Numbered from the stretch's first letter, positions 10,902 to 23,288 are shown. The stretch: DNA of 64,000 bases from Coix lacryma-jobi var. lacryma-jobi (GCA_009763385.1 CM019823.1:29787845-29851844); one strand, 5' to 3'. Translations and numbers: made by a program. The notes: generated by a model from the letters alone, not told the origin.

Positions 10902-12039
10902 GCGAACCTGGCATTGTCCACTGCTAGTACATCGCACCTAGTACCCTTCATTGGAGTGTGTTTCCTATATGTCTGGACAAACTTAGTGCTGTTCTGTGTT
11001 TCTCGTGTTCTAAGATGTGTCTACTCATGAGTTTATATGGAATGGAAGGACTAGGTAAGTCCTGAGTCCAACCAGGGTTCTCATGACCGGTTCTGAACAA
11101 GTTAATACAGCAAGTCTGCAAGAATCATATGGGCGTGGTAATTGGCATGCATATCTGCTTTGTTAACTGTTAACCTTAGTGGCCAATTCTCCATATGCAT
11201 ATGCTCTGTTCTCTAGGGATATTCTGTTTCTGTTCCTGCAGTCACCGATTTGCGTAACTGGAGAGCTACATGCTCCGTATCCGCCTGCTGCATTGTGAAC
11301 TTGCCTTCGATTTACCTGTCCTTTGCACGTTTGGAGAGACTTGTGACCTGTCGTTGCACCGTCGCGAGAGGCATGTGACTTGCACATTACATAGATTATT
11401 ATCCATGTGCAGGTGTAACGATTATTCTGATGATTCCCGTTCCTGTCCACAGCTGAGGGACCGTGGCTCGCTGTCGGTTTGCTTATGTTGTCATGCACGC
11501 GCGACTGTACTTTTCAAGATCCCTTTCAGTGTCTCTGCGGTTTTGTCCATGTGCGTGCTCCATGTGATGTAACATGCCCCGACTTGGCTGTTGGCTCTTG
11601 TGATATGATGGTGAACCTTATTAGCTTTCGTTTTCTGGGTCTTTTCAACGAATCTGTTGGACCGACCTGCTCAGATCGCTCGCTGTCCTGCTGCAGTTGA
11701 CAATTACCGGTGAAACCGACAGTGGGTGTATGAATCTTGGGGCATGCATCGTCATGGCCTGGCAGCTTATATAGATTATAATGGTGTATTGTATTGTATA
11801 TTGTGATGGCATCATCATACAGGTATACATTCGGCAGATTCTGTCTTCATTTTGTCATCTTTGAGCAATTTAATGAATTTTCTTAAGAGAAATAAAACTA
11901 CTCATGAAAATTCTAGGCACTGTATGTAGCTGAACATGTTTAGTCAAAACGCTGGCAGAATTCAATTTTCACAGCAGGCACAAAAACAATCTCTTTTTCC
12001 TTAAACCATAGTCCAGACAAGGACACTGTACATAACAAA

Positions 12040-12125
12040 GATGATTGATTTGGGTGTGGAAAGAAACCCACAGTTTCATATAGATGATTGATTTGGGTGT
12101 GGAAAGAAGCCCACAGTTTCATATG
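12040..12125. repeat. Two-copy 43-bp tandem duplication
   Basis: The unit beginning GATGATTGATTTGGGTGTGG occurs at 12,040 and 12,083 and differs at one base (AAACCC against AAGCCC). Confidence 0.9.
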
Positions 12126-12235
12126 ATTCCTAATTTATTTGTCATCCCTTTGGATGAGACTACCTTGGTATGATGAGTCTCTTCAGACAGTAAAACAACA
12201 GGGTGCCTCTTCAGAGAGGAAGAGAGACTCCCAAA

Positions 12236-12270
12236 AGAAAAGAAAAGAAAAGAAAAGAAAAGAAAAGAAG
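12236..12270. repeat. (AAAAG)n microsatellite
   Basis: About seven AAAAG units, the last one altered. Confidence 0.85.
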
Positions 12271-12420
12271 AGAAAGAACTAAGCCATAATCAAAGGATAT
12301 TCCTGGTGGAGGGCATTGCATGTGCCAACTCTCATCCAAGCCGCAAAATTGTAACTTAAATTAGAAGAAGAAAAGGATCTATACACTAACAATGAGTAAA
12401 ACTCTGCCATGGATCGGTCA

Positions 12421-15400
12421 TCAGTCGAAGCTCGACGACCGGCTCCATCTTCCCTTCAGGTACTCTTCCAAGGAGGTGTTGGCTGCAATGAAGTCGTTGC
12501 TGCTGACAGAGGCGGAGTCATCGTCGACATCAAACGCAAGGTTGATGTAGGACTGGATGTTGGCGTTGCTCCTCGGGGCTGGTGGTGTCATCACAAATTC
12601 ATCACTGTCGTTGCTCTTACATGACAACCCGACTTGTGATCTTGCCCACTTGAGGATATCGGTGTTGCCTTCGAGAAGCTTCAGAACCTGGTGTGTGCAT
12701 CCAGATGCTTGTAAGAAAAAATATAAACGGCATGAACTCTTGCGCAAAACATGCATCAAGAAAGGGGTATACTTACAGCATCAATTTCAGGACGGCTCTG
12801 AGGTGCTTGTCTGATGCAGAGGGACGCAGCAAGAGTCATCCTCTCAACTTCATCATTATGGCCTTCAGTGGGTAAGTTCGGATCTACAAGTTGTGTGAGC
12901 TTTCCTCCTTGTATGATGGAATTCGCCTGCACAAAAGAAACAACAATTAGTTATCTGTTCTAACCAAAGGAAAATAACCATTCCTTCTAACAAAAACCAA
13001 TCATGAAATAACAGATAATGGTAGATGGTAGAAATAAAATGTCATTTACCCATATCACAAGGCTCTCCTGCCCTTTTGGACAACCAGTGCAAAGCGGTTT
13101 CCTGCCAGAGATGAGCTCCAGAAGGACAACACCAAAAGCATACACATCAATTTTGTTGTTCACCTTGCCATGCATGAAGTATTCAGGAGCTAAGTATCTG
13201 TCAAGATATCTCTGTGTCAGTAAGGCAATTGCTGCAATGCTGCAACAGAAGGCAAAACTATGAAACAATTGTTAAGACAACAAACCCGAAAGTTCCTGCA
13301 ACATCATTGCATGTCATCTGAGATGTCACGTCAGCAGCCCAGACTGCGAGACCAAAGTCCGATAACTGCATCATCACATACGTATTGAAAGTTTGAGTTC
13401 GCTTACTTTTGATACTGCACACTAACTGATGTATTTTGTGCTTCTGACAGAGAAATATTACCTTTGGTTCAAAGCATTCTGAGATGAGGATATTCGATGA
13501 CTTGACATCCCTATGGATCACTGGACGACTGTTGCTATCACTATGGAGATAATCCAGAGCATGAGCAACTCCCACAGCCACGCTGAACCTCTCAGTCCAA
13601 CCAAATATGCTCTTGCATTCTTTCTCACCTGCACAATAACAACGCTAGGATCACTCAGTTTACATGGCAACAGCATAGGCAGAAAGCTAGCAGGTCGTGA
13701 AGCAGCTAAACACACCGTGCAGTATATCTTCCAGGCTGCCTCGTTGCAAGTACTCGTACACTAATAGAAGGTCATCATTCTTGAAGCAGAAACCAACGAG
13801 GGATATCACATTCTTGTGGCTGAGAGAACTGACAATCTCAATCTCTGACACAAACTCCTTCAGTACCTCATCAGAATACTTCAGGATCTTCACTGCTAGC
13901 TCCCTGCCATTTGGCAAACAACCTCTGTAAACTTGACTAGTGCCTCCTTGTCCAACTACACACTCTGCAGAAACAACCAATCTGACAGGTTAATGCTGTA
14001 TGCCTACAAAAGTTTGAAGCGAAGAGATGCAAGTAGAAGTAGGTGTTATGAGTTGTGATTGTGACAGAAAAATCAGATATGCATACCTGGTGAGAAATCA
14101 GAGGTGATCTTTGCAAGCTCACTGTAACTAAAGGAAGAATAAATGGATGAGAATTTCTCTTTCAGCAAGGTCAGTTCCTCTGGAGTTTCCTTCTCCAATT
14201 CTTCGATCACTACACGAGACTTTCCTGAATTGTTCCTCGAGGGAACCACCACACGGTCACGGAGGATATGACTGGCGCTCGTGGAGTCCGGTCTTGTGGT
14301 TTTGTATTCTGAATGGACCGGTGATACAGCTGAATACCTGCCTGGGAGCCGCATTGCCCACTGCACCACAGACATCTTCGACTTGTCAGGCACGGAAGCT
14401 TTCCGGTCTGGCAAGAACTTCTTCCTCAGGAGGGGCCAGCCAGTTGCTACTTCTGGTGATTCGTGCCGGCAAACCTTCACGGGGACTAATGCTAGTGAAA
14501 CTTCTTTTCGCCGCGTGGGAGACCTCATCATTGGCATGGTGATGGCACGAGACATGCACCTTCTGTCCTTTCCATTCTCATCCCAGAGTTTATCCCCTAT
14601 CATGGTCGACAACAGCTTCCGGTAGCTCCTTCTTGGTGTCTCAGGTACTGCATTAAAAAAATCCACACTTGAGCAATACTGGATTCACAGCAGCTCTGAA
14701 ACCACTGAATGAACAAAAGCAAACAAAATTATCAAGCAGACATACTTGCGCTAGTGCTTTGGTAAAGCTCATGTTGCAACCCGTGACCAGCGTCTTTATG
14801 GTAAACAACTTTGCCATTGTTCACTGCAAGGACCGAGCAGCTGGCTGGAACCCTCTTTGAGCAGTACTTGGCAACTGATGTGAAGGAGGATCTATATGTT
14901 TCGAGGAGGGGGGTGAAACAGTACTTGTATCAGATGTATTTGGACAAAGATGGCAATACTTGTTAAGGCAATGTATCAAGGAAAATTATGTACCCGAAGG
15001 GCCGGGAATTGTTGGCAACGCCAAGGATGAGATGTGCAGCGCCACAAGCAGCCGCTTCTTTGACCAGAATTTTCCGGATAGATGATCCTCCACAGACCTT
15101 GAGCTCCAAGTTAATCTGTGAGAGCAAATTGAAGAACAAATTGGTGAGAATTCAGAGGCAGCCTTTAAAATAAATGAAAAATTTGAAGGCAAACTTTCTT
15201 GCGAAATTAACTAATTAACTTTAATAAAGAAATCTGCAGTTCAATTGTCGTAGGAAAGATGAGTAAGTAGATCGGTGGTTATAAAAAAAAAACCCCAAGG
15301 TGTCCGAAACTTGAAGGCGTTGTATAGAAAAAAAAAGAGAAGAGAAAAACATGGGCATCCAAGTAATAAAGTAACGGCGGGCAGCACGAGTGATACGGCA

Positions 15401-16288
15401 GCGAAGTGCAGACTTTGAAAGAAACGAAGAAATTTGACGGGCTGCTGGACCGGACCCAAAATTTCATGCACGGCGAGCATCTTTGAAAGCGAAATCCAGG
15501 AGAAAAGGTCAGAGCTTTGAACGGCCCAGAGGAACGGCTAGCGAAAAAAGCAGAGCGAAACGTGAAAACACAGGGGGGGACAGTTTTTTTTTTTTCGGTT
15601 TCGATGTAAGATTTGGGAGAGCGGGAGGGAGGGAGGGAGGGACCGACCTGCTTGAGGTTGCAGAAGCCGTCGTAGACGGCGAGCACGGAGGCGAGCGAGT
15701 CCGCGGCCCTGCTCCGCTCGTCCAGCCCCACGAGCAATCCTGGAAACGGCGAGAGAGTGTGTGAGAGAGAAGAGGTAAACAGGGTGGGGGGGGGGGGGGG
15801 GGGGGGGGGGATTAATTTCACCTCATCAGAATCGTCTCAAATGGGGAACGAAACGGGAGGTGGTTCCAAGTTTGCATGGTGAGCGAATCGAAGCAGTGAT
15901 TGATAATAATAAACGAACGAACGAACGGAACGGAGCTCAATAATCCACCCCCCAACTTCAGCAGCAAGCAAATCCCATCCCAGCAGCAGCAGCAGCAGAA
16001 ACGCTTCAGGGACTTTTGAGGAGGAGGAGGAGGAGACGGCGGGCGGGCGGTACCGTCGGCGGCGGTGGCGACGGTGGCGACGTGGAGCGCGACGACGCGG
16101 TCCCCGGCATTTGCGACCTTGACGAGCGCCCAGGTGAGCAGCTCGCGGCTGGCAGCGTCGCGCCTGATCCCCACCACGACCGTCCTGGACGGGGACGGCG
16201 ACGGCGACGGCGACGGGGACGGGGACGGGGGCGCCTCGCACTGGAGCAGGCGCTGGCGGCGCGCGCCGTCGGGGACGAGCAGCCTCAT
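12421..16288 (-). CDS. USP-domain receptor-like cytoplasmic kinase, eleven exons, 738 aa
   Basis: This is a soluble Ser/Thr kinase with an N-terminal universal-stress-protein (adenine nucleotide alpha-hydrolase-like) domain, a fusion known in plant RLCKs. Exons, 5' to 3': 16,288-16,054, 15,739-15,648, 15,115-14,994, 14,891-14,746, 14,647-14,087, 13,964-13,716, 13,628-13,462, 13,365-13,286, 13,197-13,050, 12,926-12,777 and 12,687-12,421. All are GT-AG with matching phases. The start is the ATG before RLLVPDG. Residues 21-34 are Ser-Pro repeats; the USP fold begins at TVVVGI (36) and runs to about 175; a basic Ser-rich linker follows. Kinase parts: GQGGTSQVY loop (390-398), AVK lysine 411, HRDVK with D509, DFG 527-529, APEY near 554. 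All key residues are present. There is no signal peptide or membrane segment. A Ser/Asp-rich tail ends the protein. The physiological role is not inferable from sequence. Confidence 0.93.
15786..15810. repeat. G25 homopolymer in kinase intron 1
   Basis: Twenty-five consecutive G on the plus strand (C in the sense of the gene), just inside intron 1 from exon 2. It may form a quadruplex and is prone to length change or assembly error. Confidence 0.9.
16193..16230. repeat. Coding hexanucleotide-like repeat (Ser-Pro) in kinase exon 1
   Basis: GACGGC/GACGGG units encode the alternating Pro-Ser run at residues 21-34, just before the USP domain. Confidence 0.8.
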
Positions 16289-17591
16289 GGCGCCGGCGTC
16301 GGTCGGTCGGTCGATGCCTCCGAGGCCCGGGCCCGGCGCTCGCTCGACTCGCTCGCTCCTTGGACCTCCTTCCTTTTGGTGGCGACAGACACAGAGGAGG
16401 TGGAGGAGAGAGAGAGAGGTCAGGAGAGGAGAGGGGGACTGCAACTGTGAGAAATGAGAAATGAGAGAGGAGAAAGGAGAAAGAAGAAAGAAAAAGTGAG
16501 GGGATCCGCGGGAGGCTGCGTTTTATGCGGCCTCCTGTTTCTTAACGTTGGGGGCCCCTGCTTGCCCTTGCCCCGCGGTGAAAAACGTCTCCCGTTTTCG
16601 TCTCGGGTCGCGCGTCGCGGGGTTTTCCGTTTCTTTTTTCTACGGACTCGTCTCCAGGCGGCTAGCTGCGGCCGCTGCCTTGCTTCGATCCAACTCCTCT
16701 AGATCCCCCCCCCCCCCCCCCAAAAAAAACCCTCCTCTGCAGTTCCGTATTTTTTTAGGCTCAATAAAATTTTTAAAAAAGAAGAACCCTGTATGTATGT
16801 AGGTAACGCAGACCGCAGCTGCAGCAGCAGTTTTGTGGATGGGCACGAAAGAAATCAATTAATAGCTTCTACAGTGCATATGTGAGAGTGCTCGGGGTGC
16901 ACCGGCTGCCTCCTCCACAGTGCAGTTTTTTTTTTTTAATCTTTGATTCTTTCCAATTATTCACTTCTCTTTTCCGGATCCTCTACTCTCATCCATAACC
17001 GTAGTGCAAAGTAACCGTGAGATATATAATATGCTTCAGTATCGGCAAGAACACTAGCAATTTGAGCACGATCTTCAGCACCATTGGTGTCTGAAGCACA
17101 ACCAGCTGCTCACCTAAACACCGGCTCCAAAACTGTGAAGAAACAATAGTACTCACGGCAGCCAGTAAGTGGTCGGTATTCGTCGTGGCACAGTGGACAG
17201 GAGAAAAGTGTGTGCCAGACACGGACTACAGCAGTTACGGACACACAGGATTAGAGTTGCCTCTGGAAGTATGCGAAGACTCGGTTTGTTGATAAGGAAA
17301 CGATTTCTATAGTTTTTTTCTCTCTCTTCGATAAATCTCTTGCAATATCAGTAAATTGCATACTAGCTGACAAGGTAATTAATACGGATAGAAACTAGAC
17401 TAGTTTCTGCACTCGGAGTGCTCTCAGCGGCAACGAGTTTGTCCACAGAAATAATCTCAGTAATTTAGGCAAGTGTAGCATGCTTTTGTTCTGGGAAAAT
17501 AAATGACTTTCATCACTCTCAAATCGTACAAGATCCAATCTTTAAACAAAGCATAGAGCGGAGGGTTTTTTTTTCGCTTGTTCCAATAACT
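16289..17591. other. Upstream region of the kinase gene and intergenic DNA
   Basis: The part next to the ATG is a CT-rich leader in the gene's sense (GA-rich on the plus strand, about 16,395-16,500), followed by a GC-rich promoter-proximal zone. A C homopolymer at about 16,706-16,720 and T runs near 16,920-16,936 follow. No other gene is seen to 17,591. Confidence 0.5.
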
Positions 17592-17595
17592 CAAT

Positions 17596-17835
17596 CCTCG
17601 TTCAGTTGCCAACATTTCCACAAAAATATCTGGCAGTGCCCGTCATATTGAATCTTTAGACGCATGTATAGAGCATTAAATGTAGGTAAAAAATAACTAA
17701 TTATATTTTTAATCTGTTCATGTCGAGACAAATCTTTTAAGCCTAGTTAGATCATGTTTAGATAAAGTTTGTCAAATAGCAACGAAAGTGTTATAGTGTC
17801 ACTATGCAAAATATTTTGCGAACTAAACAAGGCCT
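17596..17835. mobile_element. Probable MITE with CCTTGTTTAGTTSGCAAAA-type ends
   Basis: The left end (CCTCGTTCAGTTGCCAACATTT) and the reverse complement of the right end (GGCCTTGTTTAGTTCGCAAAAT) are imperfect inverted repeats around an AT-rich core. The target duplication is unclear, so the superfamily is not assigned. Confidence 0.6.
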
Positions 17836-18060
17836 CAAAACCCATATTTACTATAGGTTGTGTTGTCTTGAGCTATTGTGCTGACTTTAATTCGTATAAA
17901 TCACTTATGAAATAGTATTTTTCTCTAAAAAACAGTCGTACAAATTAATCGAATCGGCTTATAGCTCAAACAAGTGTACAAGGATTCTAGTTTCAATTGT
18001 TATTGAATGTATGCACGTGCACTCGAAATATTTGTCTTCGAATACTATGAAGGTGTTTGG
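17836..18060. other. Intergenic DNA left of the short-LTR copia element
   Basis: No gene or repeat was recognised; the last five bases are the TTTGG target-site copy. Confidence 0.5.
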
Positions 18061-18185
18061 TGTTAGGAATGTAGCATATCCATTCAGTGAAAGAGCGCTT
18101 TGCCCTATGTACAGGTTACATACACAATATGCAAAGGGACCCTTGTCCCAAAGGGAAAATACAACATATATACATATCTCTGACA
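18061..18185 (-). repeat. 3' LTR of the short-LTR copia element
   Basis: 125 bp, ending CTCTGACA in the plus sense; differs from the 5' LTR at two positions (one in the GAAAGAGSGCTTTG segment, one near the end). The polypurine tract lies immediately to its right at about 18,186-18,198. Confidence 0.92.
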
Positions 18186-18216
18186 CCCCCCTCAAACTCA
18201 GTGTGGATCATGAAAA

Positions 18217-21200
18217 CTAAAAACTGAGTTTGGAAAGAAGAAAATGATGTTGGGCTCGTGTCTGGGCTTTGGTGAAGAAATCAGCCAACTGAAGCTCTGA
18301 GGGCACATAGTTGAGGGCAATAACAGCATCCTGCACCTGAGCCCGAGTGTAATATGCATCAACTCCAATATGTTTTGTGAGCTCATGCTTCACCGGATCA
18401 TGAGCAATGCTGTTAGCCACCAGTACTGTCAGCAGCAGAGGAGTGGGCACAGTAACCGAGACACCAAACTCCGCCAGCAACCAGCGAAGCAAGTAACCTC
18501 TGCAGTGGCAAGTGCCATAGCTCGCAACTCCGCCTCTGCACTCGAACGAGAAACCGCTGTCTTTCTTAGTCTTCCAAGTAATGAGAGAACCACCAGAAAA
18601 AATACAATAGGCAGAAAGCGAGCGACGATCAGATGAGTCACTAGCCCAAGTGGCATCAGAATAAGCTTGGAGCTGAAAAGAGCTGGAGCGCGGAAAGAAC
18701 AGACGACGTGTAATGGTGCCACGAAGATAACGCAAGACACGAAGAAGATGACTATAGTGAATGTGAGTGGGAGCAGAAACAAATTGACTGAGAATGTGAA
18801 CAGCATAAGAGATATCAGGACGAGTCACTCCCAAATAGACAAGACTCCCAACAAGATGGCGATACCGAGTGGGATCAGACAAAGGTTCACCATCAGTGGC
18901 ACAAAGGATGAAGATTAAGCTCAATGGGAGTTTCGACAGTGCGATGACCAGTGATGGAAGAACGAGCAAGAAGATCATGAATGTACTTTTCTTGGGATAG
19001 GTAAATACCATCAGAGGTGGAAGAGACCTCAATCCCAAGAAAAATAACGAAGAGGACCAAGATCAGACATGAGAAAACTGCTCACTAAGCCGAGCCTTGA
19101 CAAAGGCGATAAATTCAGAATCATCACCAGTGATGATCATATCATCAACATAAAGGAGAAGAAGAGTGCGACCACGAGAGGAGGTATGAAGAAACAAAGC
19201 GGGTCATGAGCACTCGGGAGAAAAACCAGTGGCGGTGATCACAGAGGCAAAGCGCTGAAACCAAGCACGAGGAGCTTGTTTCAAACCATAAAGAGAGTGA
19301 CGAAGACGACAAACCATGCCATCAGGAACAAGATACCCAGGAGGTGGCCGCATGTAGACCTCCTCACGGAGTTCACCATTAAGAAAGGCATTTTTGACAT
19401 CAAGTTGTGAAATAGACCAAGAACGAATAGATGCCACAGCAAGAAGAGTGCGGACGGTGGTCATGTGAGCCACAGGAGCAAAAGTCTCATCATAATCACG
19501 ACCATACTCCTGTTGAAAACCACGAGCAACAAGGCGAGCCTTATAACGCTCAAGCGAGCCATCAGAACGAGTCTTAGTCTTATAAACCCATTTGCATGTG
19601 ATGGGGCGAGCATGAGGAGGAAGAGGAACAATATCCCAAGTAGAAGTGCGCTCAAGGGCAGCAATCTCCTCAGCCATTGCATGCAGCCATTCTGGATGAG
19701 AAATGGCATCATGATAAGTGAGTGGCTCAGAAAGAACAGTGCCAGCAAAACCATACCGATCGACAGGCTTGAGGGACCCTCGGTCACGAAGATTATAACG
19801 CAAGGAGGGTTGAGAAGAGGAAACCTCAGGCAAAGATGTATCAACAGGAAGGGAAACATCAGAAGCTAACTCAGTAGGAGGGGAAGGGTCAGGAAGGCGA
19901 CAATGGTACGTGTGAATCACAGGGGGTTTGGAAGCATAAATGGACCGAAGAGGGACCTAGGAAGGTGGCTCAGAGGGCAGCGAAGGAGATGGTGGAGGAG
20001 GTGGAGATGGTGGGGATGGTGGAGGAGGTGGGGATGGTGGAGGAAGAAAAACAGGAGAGATAGGGGTATCTAGAAAAGTCAAGAAGGAAAATGTCTCAGC
20101 AACAGCATGAGGGGAAACATCAGAGGATGGTCGAGGATAAAAAGGACGAGACTCATCAAAAGTAACATCCCGAGAAATCCGCATACGACGAGCAACTGGA
20201 TCCCAGCAACGATAGCCTTTGTGTTCAGCACTATAGCCTAGGAAAACGCACTCAACAGATTGAGACGTCAGCTTAGTGCGTTCACAAGGAGCAAGAAGAA
20301 CATAGCACAAACAACCAAAAAGACGAAGACTGGAGTAGTCTGGTGGCTGTCCATAGAGGCGCTCGTAAGGGATGCCCCTTTGAAGGGCAGAGAAGGGCTG
20401 AATATTAGTTAAATAAGTGGCAGTAGAAATAGCATCAGCCCAGAAGCGAGGGGGAACAGAGGACACAATCATAAGAGCACGAGCAGTTTCAAGAAGGTGG
20501 CGATGTTTGCGCTCAGCAACACCATTCTGGGCATGCACACTTGGACAAGAAAAATGAGAGAGCGTACCCTGGTCAGAAAGAAACTGCCGAAGTGCACTCA
20601 AAAGGTACTCTCCAGCAGAATCAGCACGAAAAACACGAATAGGAGTGTCAAACTGAGTGCGAATCATACGAGCAAATGTCTGATATATGGATAACACCTC
20701 ATTACGATGTTTCATGAAGTACACCCATGTGAAATGAGAGAAATCATCAATAAATATGACATAATATTGGTGACCTCCTTTCGAAACGAAAGGTGCAGGA
20801 CCCCATACATCAGAGTGAACAAGGTCAAAAGGACGCTATGACACTGACCCACTAGAGCGATATGGAAGTTGTAGCTGTTTGCCAAGCTTACAGCCCTGAC
20901 ACTGATCTAAAGAAACATCACTACAGACATTTCCCAAAAGACCGCGACGAACAAGAGTGGACAATCGAGAACCACATAAATGTCCCAATCGATGGTGCCA
21001 CTGAGCAAAAGAGGAAGTAGATGATGGCGAAGAAGCAGAGCCCACAAGACTGGCGGAGGCAGCAGAAGGAAGACGAAGCCAGTCAAGTTCCCAAAGACGC
21101 TGAGAGTCACGGCGGCGAGGGCCAGTACCAACCAGAAGACCCGTGCTGAGATCCTGAACACGACAAGAGTCAGAATCAAGAATAACACGACAACCATGAT

Positions 21201-22611
21201 CAGTAAGTTGGCCAGCAGAAATAAGTTGCATGGTCAAATCAGGAACATAAGAGACACTAGGAACATGAAAAGAAGAGGATGAAAAAGTGCCAGAAACAAC
21301 AACCGACAGAGGCGAGCCATCAACCGTTTGAACAATAAGAGGAATAGGAGAAGGGCAAATGGAAGAAAGACGACTGCAATCTGGTGTCATATGAAAAGAA
21401 GCACTGGAGTCAAGAATCCATGGCAAGATACCTGAAGTAGATGGTGGTCTCTCAATAGAAGACTGAGAAGAGGTAGCAGACAGTGCAGAGGCAGTAGTAA
21501 CAGAACAAACAACTCCAGTAGGTGCAGGAGCTGGAGTAGCAGAACCAGCAGCCCCAGTAGGCACAGAGGTGGCAAGTCGACGCAACAACATGAGTATCTC
21601 CTGTGTATCAGTGTGAGAGCCACCACCAGTAGTCGCACTAGTGTGAGAGCCACCACCAGTAGTCGCACTACCGGTACGCCCACCTCGACGAGACTGAGCC
21701 TGCCGCTTCTTCTTATAACAGTGTGTCTCATCATGTCCATCTTTATCACAATAATCACAATGAAGACCACCTGTGCTGCGAGGCCCAGACCCCTTAGGAG
21801 CAGGTCCAAGCACTCCGGAGGATACAGATCTAGCAGCCAAGACTGAGGAGGGAGTCTGAAGTAGGCCAGCAGAACGAAGACGAGTCTCCTCATTATGAAC
21901 AGCAGCAAGAGCCTCCATCAAGGACACACATGGCTCACGAGCCAGTAGCTGAGCACGAAGAGGCTCAAACTCAGGACGAAGTCGAGTCAAGAAGTCATAG
22001 GTGCGACAAAGCTCGAGATGACTTTGTTGTTTCCTACAGGAATCACAAGTGGCTGGAGACAACTGAGGACCAAGGGTGTCCAGCTCTCAACAAACTGCAG
22101 ATAGCTGTCAAAAGAACTCCTCAACTGAACTATCACCCTGCTATAACAATTGCTCTTGACGTAAAGCAGCAATATAGGTGGATTGACCGGATGGCTCGTA
22201 GCGCTGACGAAGGAAAGCCCACATTTGAGAAGCATGATCTAGTTGCACAACATCTGCAGCTAGACGCTCATCCATACTAGCAACAAGAACAGCCCCAGCA
22301 CGGGCATCTTCATCCAACCATGCACGATAGGCTCTAAAGTGAGACGTATAAGAGGCTAAATCATCGTCATAATCTTCTCGTAACTTCTTTTCCTCAGCCT
22401 CTGAAGTTCCTGTTGGGATCACTAGCTGAACTGGAGGAGAAGGCAATACTGGACACGGCAGCTCGCCACTAATAAACTCCCACAGACGAAGACCGCACAT
22501 ATGCCACCTCATATGAGAAACCCAATCATGATAGTTGGTGCCATTGAAGACCACTGGACATCGTGGGACATGGACACCCCCACCAGAGGAAGGAATAAGA
22601 GGAGATGCCAT
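18217..22611 (-). pseudogene. Degenerate copia polyprotein (gag-PR-INT-RT-RNase H)
   Basis: The polyprotein would make the capsid and enzymes for reverse transcription and integration. It starts at MASPLIPSSGGG and stays in one frame with six in-frame stops, at 22,143 (TAG), 22,110 and 22,089 (TGA), 20,838 and 19,959 (TAG) and 19,206 (TGA). Two compensating frameshifts near 19,075 and 18,908 lie in RT. Visible domains: a gag zinc knuckle CDYCDKDGHDETHC; protease ILDSSASFHMT, where the usual DSG is DSS; integrase with WHHRLGH...CQGCKLGK, then HSDVWGP, FRADSAGE and QNGVAERKHRH; RT with LLYVDDMIITGDD; RNase H and a closing ADFFTKA. A Pro-rich linker follows integrase. It is unable to move by itself. 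Confidence 0.9.
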
Positions 22612-23158
22612 CTTCTTCTTCTTCTTCTTCTTCTTTTTTGAGATGAAGGAGACGTGAGGAGTCACGGAAGAAAGCGATGGCCGCACCCAGGCTGCGCACG
22701 AAGGGGAGGCCAGAGGGGAGGCGCCCAGGAACAGCAGCCACGAAGGGGAGGTCGCACCGCACTGAGGGCGCACGAAGGGGAGGCGCCCAGGCAGCAGAGG
22801 AGGCCGCACCACACCAATCGGAAGAGGGCGCGCGTCCGCGCCGGTCGCGCCCCTAGAAGCAGAGTCCGCACGGAGGCCGCGCCGCGTCCGCGCCAACAAG
22901 CGAAGAGAGGCCGCGCGTCCGCAAGACTGCGAAGCAGAGGCCGCGCGGAGGCCTCGCGTCCGCACCGGCCGCGAAGGTTGCGCCCGCGCGCCTGCACGTC
23001 CGCGCCTAGCAGAGGAAAAGGGGGGAGCCGAAGCAGAGGAGTCGCCGGGTCGCAGAGAAGGGGAGCGGCGTCCGCACGACAGGAAGAGCGAAGAGACGGC
23101 GGCGGTACGGCAGGAAGAAGCCGGCAGCCAACCCTATCGTAACTAGGCTTTGATACCA
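22612..23158 (-). other. 5' leader of the short-LTR copia element
   Basis: GC-rich, mostly non-coding leader with a CTT microsatellite (about 22,611-22,636) next to the gag start. A frame stays open through part of it, but I place the start at MASPL because gag homology begins there. Confidence 0.6.
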
Positions 23159-23283
23159 TGTTAGGAATGTAGCATATCCATTCAGTGAAAGAGGGCTTTG
23201 CCCTATGTACAGGTTACATACACAATATGCAAAGGGACCCTTGTCCCAAAGGGAAAATACAACATATATACATATCTCTAACA
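23159..23283 (-). repeat. 5' LTR of the short-LTR copia element
   Basis: 125 bp, TGTTAGGAATG...CTCTAACA in the plus sense. The primer-binding site (minus strand TGGTATCAAAGC, about 23,147-23,158) abuts it on the left. Confidence 0.92.
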
Positions 23284-23288
23284 TTTGG

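Larger units (their letters stand above)
10902..12420. other. 3' regions of two convergent genes and intergenic spacer
   Basis: This spacer separates the stop of RPB10 (plus) from the stop of the kinase gene (minus), so it holds both 3' UTRs. It contains a two-copy 43-bp tandem repeat (12,040-12,125) and an AAAAG microsatellite (about 12,236-12,270). No ORF has a recognisable product. Confidence 0.6.
18061..23283 (-). mobile_element. Complete but inactive Ty1/copia retrotransposon with 125-bp LTRs, TSD TTTGG
   Basis: Two 125-bp direct repeats, TGTTAGGAATG...CTCTRACA, bound a 5.2-kb element and are flanked by perfect TTTGG copies (18,056-18,060 and 23,284-23,288). The element reads on the minus strand. 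A primer-binding site TGGTATCAAAGC follows the 5' LTR, and a polypurine GAGGGGGGTG precedes the 3' LTR. The LTRs differ at two positions. Gene order gag-PR-INT-RT-RNase H defines the superfamily. Confidence 0.92.

Noticed and set aside
11163..11830. ORFs downstream of RPB10
   Set aside because: No domain, overlapping frames on both strands, and position in the 3' region.
15279..15821. Long minus-strand ORF with a poly-proline start
   Set aside because: The proline run is the G25 homopolymer read in reverse within intron 1; only the part 15,739-15,648 is a true exon of the kinase gene.
16016..16457. Arg- and Gly-rich plus-strand ORFs opposite kinase exon 1
   Set aside because: They mirror a GC-rich coding exon and repeats; composition is low complexity and no domain is visible.
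22654..23159. Long ORFs on both strands in the GC-rich leader of the short-LTR copia element
   Set aside because: They arise from a GC-biased repetitive leader and lack any protein-like motif.
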